Part shown: positions 1 through 6,790 of the stretch, piece by piece | How the letters are laid out: every line of letters starts with the position of its first letter | Numbering within the stretch: position 1 is the stretch's first letter | NCBI GenBank assembly: GCA_004151065.3 | Contig: NWUY0300072410.1 | Location: forward strand, 1 to 11,419 | Direction: 5' to 3' | Source: Larix sibirica | Taxonomy: Eukaryota > Streptophyta > Pinopsida > Pinales > Pinaceae | Length of the DNA: 11,419 bases | Made by a program: the position numbers and the translations under genes | Notes under the pieces: model-generated | What the model was told of the DNA's origin: nothing | What the model saw: the letters and a program-made list of their open reading frames with translations, nothing else | Databases searched by the model: none

Positions 1-111
1 TTTCCTTTACTGAAGTAGTTCCTGTTTTTGTTTTCCTACCCAAAAAAATAAAAAAAAATAAAAAAAATAAAAAAAATCCATCCTAGTGTAATCATAGAGT
101 TTCAACTTTTG
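1..111. other. Left flank with A-rich microsatellite
   Basis: Non-coding flank to the left of copy A. Positions 42-76 are an imperfect A7-9T simple repeat, four runs of A each broken by a single T. The stretch at about 85-115 resembles, weakly, the end of the CAACGG minisatellite that precedes copy B (near 5270-5306). A further copy could therefore lie outside the window, but the match is too short to claim. Confidence 0.6.
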
Positions 112-410
112 ATAAACATGAAATAATCTGATGAAGTTAATGACATTGAGCCCAAGCTTAGGTAGTCAATGGTGTTACCCGATTTTGTAAGGATGTTGTG
201 GAAGGATTAATACATAACCATGACAAATTTAACCAGAAATAGATTTTAGTTTAAACAATATAATAAAAATATAAAATTATATTATATTAAAAAAATTATA
301 AATTAATATATAAATATAGTAATAAGAAAAGTTATTATGCAACCGTCATTTTCCATTGAATTGTATTGTATCCAGGTGGAGGAGGGACAACACTTCCACA
401 AACAAAAATA
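112..410. other. AT-rich leader of copy A, no gene seen
   Basis: This matches 5307-5540 of copy B with many small indels. I see no convincing open frame on either strand. At about 350 the A sequence jumps from a CAACCGTCATT anchor to a segment resembling 5865 of copy B, so roughly 325 bp present in B is missing here. The join lies in short CATTT-type microhomology. Confidence 0.6.
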
Positions 411-985
411 TCTACCAAGGTTTTATTTAAAAACTAAAATTATTAGTGAAATAAAAATATAGAAAAATTTAAAATGACGATAATAATGATTAGTTAAATC
501 TCTATTGCAACTAACTTTGATCTATCAAACTTAAAAAGAAAAAAATTAAATAATTTACTATAAAATTTTATTTTTATATTAAAAAAGATTAAAAATAAAA
601 ACATTAAACACTTAATTTCACAAAAATAACAATATCAAAGTACCCAATACATTAAATTATCCATTTATTTTTATAAAATATAATTAAAAATAAAATAAAA
701 TAATAAATCATTATCCTAAATTAATTTTAAATACAATAATATCAAATTAAATATAAAAAATCAACATTTAATAAAATTAAAAATTTCAATACTTCTAAAT
801 CTATTAGCTAATATATTATATAATCTAATAACAACACCAAAAAAAATTAAAATACTCACCTTTAAAACTATGAATCACATGTAGAACACGTTGGCCCATA
901 GAACTCCATTTTACTGACCATCATTTCTTTGCATCCAATTACAGAAGGGAGGATCCTTTCTTTGAAGCATAATGTACCTGAAAAA
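411..985 (-). repeat. Alpha block of copy A
   Basis: This block pairs with 5940-6486 in copy B and, more distantly, with the beta blocks at 1721-2335 and 7077-7812. Shared landmarks with beta are a CCATT(T)...TATAAAATATAATT stretch (about 660-690, matching about 1990-2020), an AAATAC.AT..ATCAAATTAAAT stretch, and the exon-like block whose minus-strand end is TTTAAAG|GTGAGTATT at 860/859. Sequence between landmarks is very AT-rich and intron-like. Confidence 0.75.
854..945 (-). pseudogene. Exon-like block with GTGAGT donor (alpha, copy A)
   Basis: On the minus strand this reads towards TTTTAAAG|GTGAGTATT, a strong 5' splice-site match, with the exon end at 860. It aligns with the beta exon-like blocks 2165-2279 and 7652-7766; shared words include AAATGATG, ATGGAGTT and GATTCA..G.TTTAAAG. 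The acceptor side is not clear here, and every frame has a stop or is too short to judge. The copy B counterpart (about 6325-6410) has lost the donor. I read it as a decayed paralogue of the beta exon. Confidence 0.4.
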
Positions 986-1222
986 AATAATAATAAATTT
1001 GGGTTGTTAGGTCATTATATTTGTACTACAAGTCCGCTTAGCATTTTACTATTTACGTTTCGGGATTGTACGACTGTAACAAAACTGGTTACAAGAGAGC
1101 CTGTAGGATGGGAATAAATCATTTTCTAAAATTAAGGTTATATATAAAAAATAATAATAAATAAAAATAAAAAAGAACGAGAAACACAGTATTTGTTTTC
1201 CTGGACAAGGTATTCATTATAG
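986..1222. other. Copy A-specific AT-rich segment
   Basis: Homology with copy B breaks after GCATAATGTACCTG (~980) and resumes at about 1200 (TTTTCCTGGACAAGG, matching about 6750). Copy B has an unrelated stretch in the same slot. A 62-codon plus-strand frame at 929-1117 is not preserved in copy B and has no recognisable content. I see no gene. Confidence 0.5.
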
Positions 1223-1308
1223 GATTTTATTAACTCTATTTGAACACGGAAAGCCCAACAAAGGACTGGATACAAACAAATCATAGAAAATAGGATTTTC
1301 ATATCTAA

Positions 1309-1396
1309 AATTAGTAGCCACTATAATCGCAGAAATTTAATTGAGAGCTTTGTTGTTAATTAGTAGCCACTATAATCGTAGAAATTTAATTGAGAA
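1309..1396. repeat. 49-bp tandem repeat private to copy A
   Basis: AATTAGTAGCCACTATAATC begins at 1309 and again at 1358, a 49-bp period, and both units end in GAAATTTAATTGAGA. Copy B has a single unit (about 6887-6925), so the doubling happened after the A/B split, or one unit was lost in B. Confidence 0.9.
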
Positions 1397-1448
1397 GAAA
1401 GTTATCTGGCTATATTCGATATTCTTGAAGCATCCAGATCTAACCGAG

Positions 1449-1544
1449 TAATCTTTAAACTAAAAACAATTTTAATGTGTTTCAATAAACCGATTTATCT
1501 TTAAACTAAGTACAAGAAAAAATATTGTTTTAGTTTAAAGATTA
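1449..1544. repeat. Foldback (inverted repeat) inside a copy A insertion
   Basis: The arm at 1449-1470 (TAATCTTTAAACTAAAAAC and on) is complementary to 1524-1544 except for one unpaired base, with a 53-nt spacer. A second pair, AGTACAAGAAA at 1509-1519 and TTTCTTGTACT at 1586-1596, overlaps it. A third copy of ATCTTTAAACTAA sits at 1497-1509. The structure lies in a ~220-bp stretch (about 1446-1665) with no counterpart in copy B. That fits a small foldback or MITE-like insertion, but I could not define a target-site duplication. Confidence 0.65.
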
Positions 1545-2033
1545 TTCTATACACATTTTACATAGTTGCAATTGCAATGACATGATTTCTTGTACTGAGA
1601 GATGGAAGAATTTCAGGCCAGCAAACAAAGAAACAAACACAGTTTATATTCATGAATATAATTTTTTTTTGTTTCTATCTGATTAAGCTATTGCTATTTA
1701 AAAAAAAAGGGATATTAGAGGGTGGATTATTGTACCTGTATGACAGTCGGGCAAGCCAAATAACACAGTTACCCAACCGTGATTTGTCATAACATATTAA
1801 CATCATAAATTTATAAACCAAAAATCTAATGTCAACGGACGAATTAATTTGATATAGAAAATACATCTAAAAAATAATTTAAATCCTGAAAAAAGAAGGA
1901 AAAGTTTATAGAATCTTATGTACCAAGAAAATCATTTAATTTTAAAGGATCTTACTACAATTTTGCAAGAGTTACCGAACACATTTAACTATCCGTTCGC
2001 TCTTATAAAATATAATTTAATATGAGAATTCAG

Positions 2034-2092
2034 ATCATATCAGAATTCATTTCTCTTGATCAAATCATATCAGAATTCATTCCTCTTGATGA
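2034..2092. repeat. 30-bp tandem repeat private to copy A
   Basis: ATCATATCAGAATTCATT starts at 2034 and at 2064, each followed by a CTCTTGAT ending, a 30-bp period. Copy B has one unit near 7487-7515. Confidence 0.9.
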
Positions 2093-2164
2093 ATTAAATA
2101 ATAATAAGAATATGAGTCAATTAAATTAGAAAGCTCTCAACGGAAACAAATTTAATATACTCAC

Positions 2165-2279
2165 CTTTAAAGCCATGAAGCCATGAGCCGCAGATCAATT
2201 ATGTTAGCCAACTCCATGTGACCAAGCATCTCTTATGTCACCATGAAGCCCCAATAATTTTGGATTCTTCGGTTTATAA
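2165..2279 (-). pseudogene. 115-bp exon-like block with both splice signals (copy A)
   Basis: Read on the minus strand, TATGTTTGCAG|TTATAAACC at 2280/2279 is followed 115 bases later by CTTTAAAG|GTGAGTATA at 2165/2164. Copy B keeps exactly the same length and both signals (7652-7766), with 11 substitutions and no indel by hand count. That retention is unusual here, since flanking DNA is full of indels. Each frame of this copy contains a stop, so it may be untranslated, or the true boundaries may differ. I do not recognise the short peptides. Confidence 0.45.
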
Positions 2280-2362
2280 CTGCAAACATAGACGGAAAAC
2301 ATATCAAATATCACCAGAGATGAGTTGATACATAGCATGGATTCTCATGCGCTTTGGAAACT

Positions 2363-2373
2363 AAACCCTAAAC
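2363..2373. promoter_or_regulatory. Telo-box-like motif (AAACCCTAA)
   Basis: AAACCCTAAAC occurs here and at the same place in copy B (7850-7860). AAACCCTAA is known as a plant promoter element and telomere-repeat match. One unit can occur by chance; preservation in both copies may just reflect common descent. Confidence 0.3.
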
Positions 2374-2376
2374 ACT

Positions 2377-2847
2377 CAAGGCTGAAAAATGTCACGATAT
2401 TATTATCGATCTACATGAACATATTTATGTCACGATATTATATTAATTTATTGTTTTTAAGACAGACACTATTACAACTAACTCTCAGCCATGGAGGAGC
2501 GGGGTTCTTTCAAAATATTTGATATATAGTGTTTTGGTTATTACAACTAACTCTCAGCCATGGAGGAGCGGGGTTCTTTCAAAATATTTGATATATAGTT
2601 TTTTTTGGTTGATTACATTACTGTTTAATTGCTTCATTTTGCTGTATATGTCTATCTTAGTTCTTTTTTGGATTTTGATAGTATATCTGTCATGAAGTTT
2701 TTGGGTTATCAGTATTTTTGTTGAGTTGATGACAGTATATTTATCCTATTTGCTTTACTTTTGAATATCATGGTTTTATTTTACTCAAACAAAAAAAAAA
2801 CTACTAAATCTAATCGATCTAAGAATTCATATTAATTTATTCCATAC
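2377..2847. other. ~470-bp segment present only in copy A
   Basis: This starts after CCTAAACACT, where copy B diverges, and ends at the donor of the 2848-2975 exon-like block. Composition differs from the surroundings: the plus strand is T-rich from about 2580 to 2790, whereas the rest of the copy is A-rich on plus. It contains a perfect 60-bp direct repeat (2471-2530, 2540-2599) and ATGTCACGATATTAT twice (about 2389 and 2428). Two short plus-strand frames begin at the repeated CCATGGAGGAG and stop after 12 codons. It could be an insertion in A or part of the deletion seen in B; composition favours insertion. Confidence 0.6.
2471..2599. repeat. Perfect 60-bp direct repeat, 69-bp period
   Basis: ATTACAACTAACTCTCAGCC begins at 2471 and again at 2540. 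Sixty bases are identical, ending GATATATAGT, and the 9-base spacer GTTTTGGTT is close to the sequence after the second unit. Perfect identity marks a very recent duplication. Confidence 0.95.
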
Positions 2848-2975
2848 CTTTGGTACATTGAAGTTCTCTGTCAAGGCACGATTCGCTTCATCTCCTGTCA
2901 CTCTTGCACTCTGCTTCTTCTGGCCTATGTTTGCAATACGTTCGGTCCTTGGGTTTAACCTCCACTTACAAAGGA
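2848..2975 (-). pseudogene. 128-bp open exon-like block (KKQSA block, U1)
   Basis: On the minus strand TTTCCATGCAG|TC at 2976/2975 leads into 42 uninterrupted codons that end exactly at CCAAAG|GTATGG (2848/2847). The peptide is basic and then acidic, with GQKKQSARVTGDEANRALTEN in the middle part. Unit U2 aligns in the same frame without gaps over that stretch, reading GHKKQSATVRDDEENPALRET. Good signals at both ends, an open frame and in-frame conservation make this the best internal exon candidate in the window. I do not recognise the family. U4 has a small deletion that breaks the frame, and U3 has lost the block. Confidence 0.45.
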
Positions 2976-3055
2976 CTGCATGGAAACAAATATTTCATTT
3001 CAGTGTTCAAAATCAACCAAAGAAAATAAAATCGAATCTGTAAACCATTGTTTAC

Positions 3056-3158
3056 CTATATTCTAGAGAGTCGCATGGGAAGGGCGTCATCCATTTACAT
3101 ATTTCTGAGGTTGAGTTAATCCGTCATTAACATCCATGCCAAGACTAATGACAGAAAC
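3056..3158 (-). pseudogene. Exon-like block with T-rich acceptor (U1)
   Basis: On the minus strand TTTGTTTTTTAG|GTTTCTGTC at 3159/3158 runs to ATATAG|GTAAAC at 3056/3055. Related blocks are at about 4290-4375 (U2), 7976-8048 (U3, shortened) and about 8665-8749 (U4). In U2 and U4 the frame reads FVS..NIDFNDGLMDDALPL-like peptides. U1 carries 22 extra bases that break that frame. All four keep the T-run plus AG acceptor, even U3, which lost about 30 bases just behind it. Confidence 0.4.
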
Positions 3159-3388
3159 CTAAAAAACAAAAAAAATCCTAAATGACAAACATCAACCACC
3201 ATTCACATAAGGCAAGAATAATATTTGTATGGGTGATTCTTACGATGGACAATTTAAAAAAGGAAACTATGGATATCCATGATTTAACTAGACATAGTCA
3301 TAGTGACTGGTTTAATAAACATATTTAAGAGCAACAAATATAGAGAAATCACTGTAGATCTGAGAGCATAGGTTCTGTTGCGAAAACG

Positions 3389-3433
3389 TCATTCTGTTGT
3401 TGCAAAGGGTGTCAAGTATTCTTCTTCTTCTGA
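3389..3433 (-). pseudogene. Frame-X tail of U1 (ends YLTPFATTE)
   Basis: The minus-strand frame SEEEEYLTPFATTE then TGA at 3391-3389. The same ending and same stop position occur in U2 (FATAQ), U3 (FATAE) and U4 (FATAE). The upstream part of this block found in U2 and U4 is deleted here, so U1 retains only the tail. A second frame (LRRRRILDTLCN...) is also open in U1 and U4 but is stopped in U2 and U3. Confidence 0.4.
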
Positions 3434-3610
3434 GCGATAAAGCGATCTCCTCCTGTGTTTCACACAAAGCGATAACAAAACACACAATCGAATTCAGAAC
3501 AAACCAACAAGGAGTTATAACAAAGCGATAAGGAACAAGCGAACACACACATACAGAGTGATAAGAAACCACAAAAACTAATTCAGAACATACAACAACG
3601 AAAGAAGGAA

Positions 3611-3740
3611 CATACAAACACATAGACAGACATCATAAATTAATATACAGACAAACACATAGATAGACATCATAGACAGACATCAACAAAAGAACATACA
3701 TCAATAAAGGAACAGACAAACACATAGACAGACATCAACA
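3611..3740. repeat. GACAGACATCA minisatellite expansion in U1
   Basis: Words like CACATAGACAGACATCA and AACATACA recur irregularly (about 3619, 3655, 3672, 3720). U2, U3 and U4 each have only one short version (CACAGACAGACATAAATT in U2 and U4), so U1 has expanded. Confidence 0.8.
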
Positions 3741-3867
3741 AATCAATCAGGAGGAGGGATCCTCCACATCGAATGACTATCTCTACACCCGTAGAAAGAG
3801 ATATCAAAGAGCAACTAAACAAAATGATTAAGGATTTTTTGGATGTTCCCAAACCCTTGAATTCCAT
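3670..3867 (-). CDS. Short frame with signal-peptide-like start (U1)
   Basis: This 65-codon minus-strand frame starts at ATGGAATTCAAGGGT in a favourable AATAAATGG context. The first 29 residues read MEFKGLGTSKKS, then the hydrophobic LIILFSCSLISLS, then TGVE: basic n-region, hydrophobic core and small residues, like a secretion signal. U4 keeps all but three of these residues (9319), and U2 keeps the start and part of the core (4911). Downstream the units diverge, and here the frame runs through the expanded GACAGACATCA repeat, so codons after about 30 are probably intron or noise. A TATA-like box lies ~75 bases upstream. It could be exon 1 of a small secreted protein or a relic; expression is unknown. 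Confidence 0.35.
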   Translation of the reverse strand: MEFKGLGTSKKSLIILFSCSLISLSTGVEIVIRCGGSLLLIDLLMSVYVFVCSFIDVCSFVDVCL

Positions 3868-3890
3868 TTATTAATTTCCTTCATACAGGA

Positions 3891-3900
3891 GCGGGCGGGC
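3891..3900. repeat. GCGG/GGGC tetranucleotide tract (U1)
   Basis: GCGGGCGGGC lies in the presumptive leader, between the TATA-like box and the conserved ATG. It is longer in U4 (9365-9382) and altered in U2 (4956-4970). Length changes in steps of four would break any frame, which supports an untranslated position. Confidence 0.7.
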
Positions 3901-3931
3901 AGTCAAGCAAAAAGGGAAGAGCTGTTTCACC

Positions 3932-3944
3932 CAATAATTATAAG
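3932..3944 (-). promoter_or_regulatory. TATA-like box upstream of U1 ATG
   Basis: Minus strand TTCTTATAATTAT, conserved in U1, U2 (5004-5016) and U4 (about 9416-9428), 65-105 bases before the conserved ATG. In U2 and U4 it lies just downstream of the CAACGG minisatellite. TATA-like words are common in AT-rich DNA, so this rests on conservation and position. Confidence 0.25.
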
Positions 3945-3972
3945 AATCGAATAACTTTTCAGTGCAAACCTA

Positions 3973-4190
3973 AGACTCGTCCTGAGTACTGAAAACCTCG
4001 AAATGACACTTACATCCTGATTCATAAAGAAAGATCCCTCATATATAACATATATCCTGATTCATAAAGAAAGATTCACAAGGAAAGTCCTGTTTATTGG
4101 CTGGATGCCTAATTCATTGCCCTTAAGCCCTAGAAACTTAATTCAGACTACCTATACGGCCCTTAGGCCCTATAATCTTAATGGCCCTAC
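3973..4190. repeat. Satellite-monomer fragment between U1 and U2
   Basis: This matches 10982-11135 of the ~180-bp array: GAGTACTGAAAACCTC, ATCCT.ATTCATAAAGAAAGAT, TGGATGCCTAATT.AT and GGCCCT.A.GC.CTAGAA appear in the same order. U1's CAGTGCAAACCTAA flank is interrupted here, while in U2 and U4 that flank runs straight into CAGCCATGATATGG. Copy B has none of it between U3 and U4. The fragment has its own 40-bp internal duplication (ATCCTGATTCATAAAGAAAG at 4014 and 4054) and two GGCCCT..G.CCCTA-type ends. Confidence 0.85.
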
Positions 4191-4199
4191 GGCATGACT

Positions 4200-4375
4200 A
4201 CCTCAACAATAGTTTCTCTCAAGGCGGGATTCTCTTCATCATCTCTCACGGTTGCACTCTGCTTCTTGTGACCTCCGTTTGCAGTAGGTTTGACCTATAT
4301 TCTAGAGAGTTTCAAGGGAAGGGCATCATCCATTAATCCATCATTAAAATCGATGTTGAGACTACTGACAAAAAC
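4200..4375 (-). pseudogene. FVS and KKQSA blocks of U2
   Basis: On the minus strand TTTGTTTTTTAG|GTTTTTGTC at 4376/4375 begins a frame reading FVSSLNIDFNDGLMDDALPL and ending in a TAG at about 4290. The same frame then continues as VKPTANGGHKKQSATVRDDE and on to about 4200. Blocks that are separate in U1 (3056-3158 and 2848-2975) are nearly adjacent here because the intervening ~80 bases are absent. The in-frame stop and the loss of the GTAAAC donor suggest decay. The family is not recognised. Confidence 0.4.
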
Positions 4376-4593
4376 CTAAAAAACAAAAAACACCCAAATC
4401 CCAAACATTGACCACCCTTCACATAACCTAAGAATAATATTTGTATGGGTGATTCTTAAGATGACAATTTACCAAAAAACTATGCCAACCCATGATTTAA
4501 CTAAACATACTCAGAATGACCAGTTTAATAAACATATTTAAGAGCCACAAATTTAGAGAAATCATTGTACATCAGAGAGATGTTACGAAAATT

Positions 4594-4911
4594 TCATTGG
4601 GCTGTTGCAAAGGGTGTCAAATATTCATCTTCGTCTGAGCTGAAACACTTTACAAGAAAGCCGCTGTGGTTGCAGTTGATTAACTCCAATGTATGTATGT
4701 CGAGCTCCTGAAACGGAGTGATAACAAACCACAAAGACTGATTAAGAACAAACCGACCAGGAATAAGCGAACACACAGACAGACATAAATTAATATACAT
4801 ATACATAAACAAATCGATCAGGAGTTTTTGGATGTTCCCACACCCATAGAAAGAAATATTAAACAAAATGATTAAGGAGTTTTTGGATGTTTCCACACCC
4901 TTGAATTCCAT
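4594..4911 (-). CDS. 105-codon frame of U2, signal-like start plus frame-X end
   Basis: From ATGGAATTCAAGGGT (4911) the frame is open for 105 codons to TGA at 4596-4594; an upstream in-frame ATG at 4980 would add 23. It begins MEFKGVETSKNSLIILF and ends with ELDIHTLELINCNHSGFLVK, then CFSSDEDEYLTPFATAQ. The middle is probably not coding: it contains an 11-base deletion relative to U4 and a 55-bp duplication, and runs through intron-like T-rich DNA up to CCGTTTCAG|GAGCTC at 4708/4707, a good acceptor. The likely model is a short first exon and a last exon 4707-4594. The peptide has two cysteines and an acidic tail; no known family comes to mind. Confidence 0.35.
   Translation of the reverse strand: MEFKGVETSKNSLIILFNISFYGCGNIQKLLIDLFMYMYINLCLSVCSLIPGRFVLNQSLWFVITPFQELDIHTLELINCNHSGFLVKCFSSDEDEYLTPFATAQ
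4821..4900. repeat. 55-bp tandem duplication private to U2
   Basis: GGAGTTTTTGGATGTTCCCA at 4821 recurs with one change at 4876, both ending CACACCC. U1 and U4 have one such block. The duplication lies within the signal-like region on the minus strand. Confidence 0.9.
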
Positions 4912-5044
4912 TTTTCGATTTCCTTCATCCCGTGATCCTGTCACACACATACAGGAGCGGGCGGGCAGGCTGTCAAGCAAAAAGAGAAGAGCGGTTTCAC
5001 CCCATAATTATAAGAATCGAATAAGTTTTCAGTGCAAACCTAAC

Positions 5045-5306
5045 TCAGCCATGATATGGTATCCATTAAATTCAAAAAATCTCAATTGGATCAAGGCTGC
5101 TTTTACCTTCCAACGGTAACATAAAGCGTTACAAAACTCAAATTCATCCGTTGGACTCGAACTGTAATATTTTCCATTGTATCGAGACAATTTTTAGCAT
5201 CCGAGCTAAAATAAAATGTTATAACACTCAAATTGATTGGTTGGACTCTGACTCAAATTGATTTTTCCATTAGATCGAGACCATTTTTAGTATACAACGG
5301 TAAAAT
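5045..5306. repeat. ~92-bp CAACGG minisatellite, copy A (about 2.5 units)
   Basis: The anchor (CAACGGTA or a variant) occurs at 5111, about 5202 and 5295, spacing 91-93 bp. Each unit has the order CAACGGTAA.ATAAA.CGTTA, ACTCAAATTGAT..GTTGGACTC, TTTTCCATTGTATCGAGACA, TTTTTAGCAT. An initial partial unit (about 5065-5110) has only the tail. Copy B starts inside the last unit. On the minus strand this lies just upstream of the U2 TATA-like box, so it may be promoter DNA. Confidence 0.9.
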
Positions 5307-5816
5307 AATTTGATAAAGTTAATGATATCGAGGCCAAGCTTAGATAATAAATGGTGTTACCCGATTGAAGGATGTTTTAGGAAAAATTAGTTTACGTAAA
5401 CCTGATAAATTTAACAAGAAATAGAAGTTAGATTTTACTTTAAAAGATGTTAATAAAATATAATAATAAAAATCTAAAATTATATTATATTAAATATTTT
5501 TACTAAATTAATAAGAAAAAGTTATTATGCAACCGTCATTTACCTGAGTTGAATAAAATAATTTCGAGAGCATTAAATAACTGTAGATATAACTAATTGG
5601 AGGTTGAAAACAAACAACTGAATGCTCTAAAAATGGTTGGTAGTTTACTCAAAGGATGTCAAAATTTCTTGCGAGTAAGCAACATGCCAATAAGCAAAGC
5701 AACTCTCCATACGAAAGCCAAACTAATACAAACAAATTTGTCTCCAAAACTTAAAACTTTATTTTACACGAAAGTAAAGCTTTTTTTATTGTCATTTAAA
5801 AAAATGACTATGAAAC
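5307..5816. other. Leader of copy B, including ~275 bp absent from copy A
   Basis: 5307-5540 matches the leader of copy A. 5541-5816 has no counterpart in A and is less AT-rich. A plus-strand frame runs to 5938 (first ATG 5632, about 102 codons). It has no recognisable motif, and its second half runs through DNA that aligns with the non-coding beta block. I see no supported gene. Confidence 0.5.
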
Positions 5817-6486
5817 GGTGGATTATTCTACCTGATGATGATGGGGTGTTTGATTCATTCCTTTTCCATTTTATTTTTTTGATAGCTGTGTCATTGTTGG
5901 GTAAACCCGAAAATGACTCAATTCTTTTTTCCCTGTAAAGAAAGTATTAAGATAAAAGAATTTAAAAACCAAAATTATTAGACAAATAAAAAATCAAAAA
6001 AAGTAAAAATAAAATTTTATTTCTATATTAAAAAAGCTTAAAAAAGAAAGATAGTAAAATCTTCATTCTCAAAACTATTAATCTTATCAAAATTATAACA
6101 ATATCTAACTACCCAATATATTCAACTATCCATTTGTCTTTATAAAATATAATTTAAAGTAAACAAATGAAATAATAAATCATTATCATAAATGAATTTT
6201 AAATATAATGACATCAAATTAAATATAAAAAAATAATTAATTAAATTAAAAATTTCAATACTCCTAAATCTATTAACTAATAAACTATATAATCTAATTA
6301 CAGTACCAAAAAAAATTAAAATACTAAATATGAATGACATGTAGAACAGGTTAACCCATAAAACTCCATTTTAATGAACATCATTGCTATGCATCAAATT
6401 ACACAAGCAATAATCCTTTCTTTGAAGCATAATGTATCTGAAAAAAAACTAATAAAAACGGAACACATTTCAAATATCACCGAGAT
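5817..6486 (-). repeat. Alpha block of copy B
   Basis: GGTGGATTATTCTACCTGATGATG at the left matches the start of the beta blocks. The right end, ACGGAACACATTTCAAATATCACCGAGAT, matches beta at about 2293 and 7780. This fuller copy shows that alpha and beta are the same unit duplicated. On minus, CATCATCAG|GTAGAATAAT at 5832 is a possible donor. The GTGAGT donor kept at 859 in copy A is deleted here (near 6325). Confidence 0.8.
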
Positions 6487-6790
6487 ATTAAAAGATCTCA
6501 TAATCTCACCCATAATTACAATATTATGGAATGATGGCTGTAATCACAAATACCTCCATTCAACTGAAGTGGAGGATTATATTTTAATTTGACTAATGGT
6601 AAACCGAACTAAAAAATTTTCTAATCTAAGTGACAATCCTATCCCCTATCCCCTACTGCTAATGAAGATAATCTAAGTGACAACACTCCGATGCTTACTG
6701 ATAATGAAGATATTCTTGTACTACTAGTTCCATTGGAGTATTTATTTTCTTGGACTAGGTATTATTATTTGAGTTAATAAATTTGTTTTA
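6487..6790. other. Copy B-specific segment with a 47-bp repeat
   Basis: This has no match in copy A. TAATCTAAGTGACAA occurs at 6622 and 6669, each followed by CT.CTGATAATGAAGATA-like sequence, a 47-bp period; CTATCCC is doubled inside the first unit. No gene seen. Confidence 0.7.

Larger units (their letters stand above)
1721..2335 (-). repeat. Beta block of copy A
   Basis: This matches copy B 7077-7812 closely, sharing GGTGGATTATTGTACCTG, GTCGGGCAAGCCAAA, AATCTAATGTCAA and the 115-bp exon-like block, and matches the alpha blocks more weakly. On the minus strand CAG|GTACAATAATCC (exon end at 1736) is a possible donor. The same CAG|GTA context survives at 7092 in copy B beta and 5832 in copy B alpha. 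Confidence 0.85.
2848..3972 (-). repeat. U1 unit (first U unit of copy A)
   Basis: One of four related ~0.6-1.1-kb units. It is closest to U3 in copy B: both carry a ~22-bp stretch (AACCTCAGAAATATGTA on minus) that U2 and U4 lack. It contains, in minus-strand order, the GC-rich leader, an ATG with signal-like stretch, a frame-X tail ending at 3389, a T-rich stretch, and exon-like blocks at 3056-3158 and 2848-2975. It is lengthened by a CACATAGACAGACATCA minisatellite. Confidence 0.9.
4191..5044 (-). repeat. U2 unit (second U unit of copy A)
   Basis: Closest to U4 in copy B. Minus-strand order: TATA-like box, GC-rich leader, ATG with signal-like start (4911), frame-X block 4707-4594, T-rich stretch, exon-like block 4375 to about 4290, KKQSA block to about 4200. 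The left end, GGCATGACTACCTC, abuts the satellite fragment. Confidence 0.9.
112..5306. repeat. Copy A of a ~5-kb direct duplication
   Basis: Long blocks of this segment reappear in the same order and orientation in copy B. Anchor pairs include GTTATTATGCAACCGTCATT at 331 and 5521, the block around 901 and 6361, CATCCAGATCTAACC at 1431 and 6991, the 115-bp exon-like block at 2165 and 7652, and CAGCCATGATATGGTATCC near 5045 and 9458. The offset drifts between about 4.4 and 5.6 kb because each copy has private insertions and deletions. Copy A lacks a piece present in copy B at about 5541-5865. It alone carries 1446-1665, 2377-2847 and 3973-4190. Its right end is the CAACGG minisatellite, and the next copy begins directly there. 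Confidence 0.95.

Noticed and set aside
2363-2373. Interstitial telomere array
   Set aside because: Only a single AAACCCTAAAC unit is present, not an array; listed only as a telo-box-like motif.
3312-3623. Minus-strand 103-codon frame in U1
   Set aside because: It runs through the intron-like CACA-rich stretch and ends in the alternative frame (LRRRRILDTLCN), which has stops in U2 and U3. The frame-X tail explains the region better.
4868-5119. Plus-strand 83-codon frame in U2
   Set aside because: Opposite strand to the splice signals. It runs through the presumptive leader, GC tract and minisatellite, where units differ by non-triplet indels.
5597-5938. Plus-strand frame of 113 codons in copy B, ATG-initiated part about 102 codons from 5632
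   Set aside because: Longest plus-strand frame in copy B, but the track's first codon is TTG and no motif is recognisable. The first half has no counterpart in A, and the second half lies over DNA that aligns with the non-coding beta blocks. No splice or promoter support.
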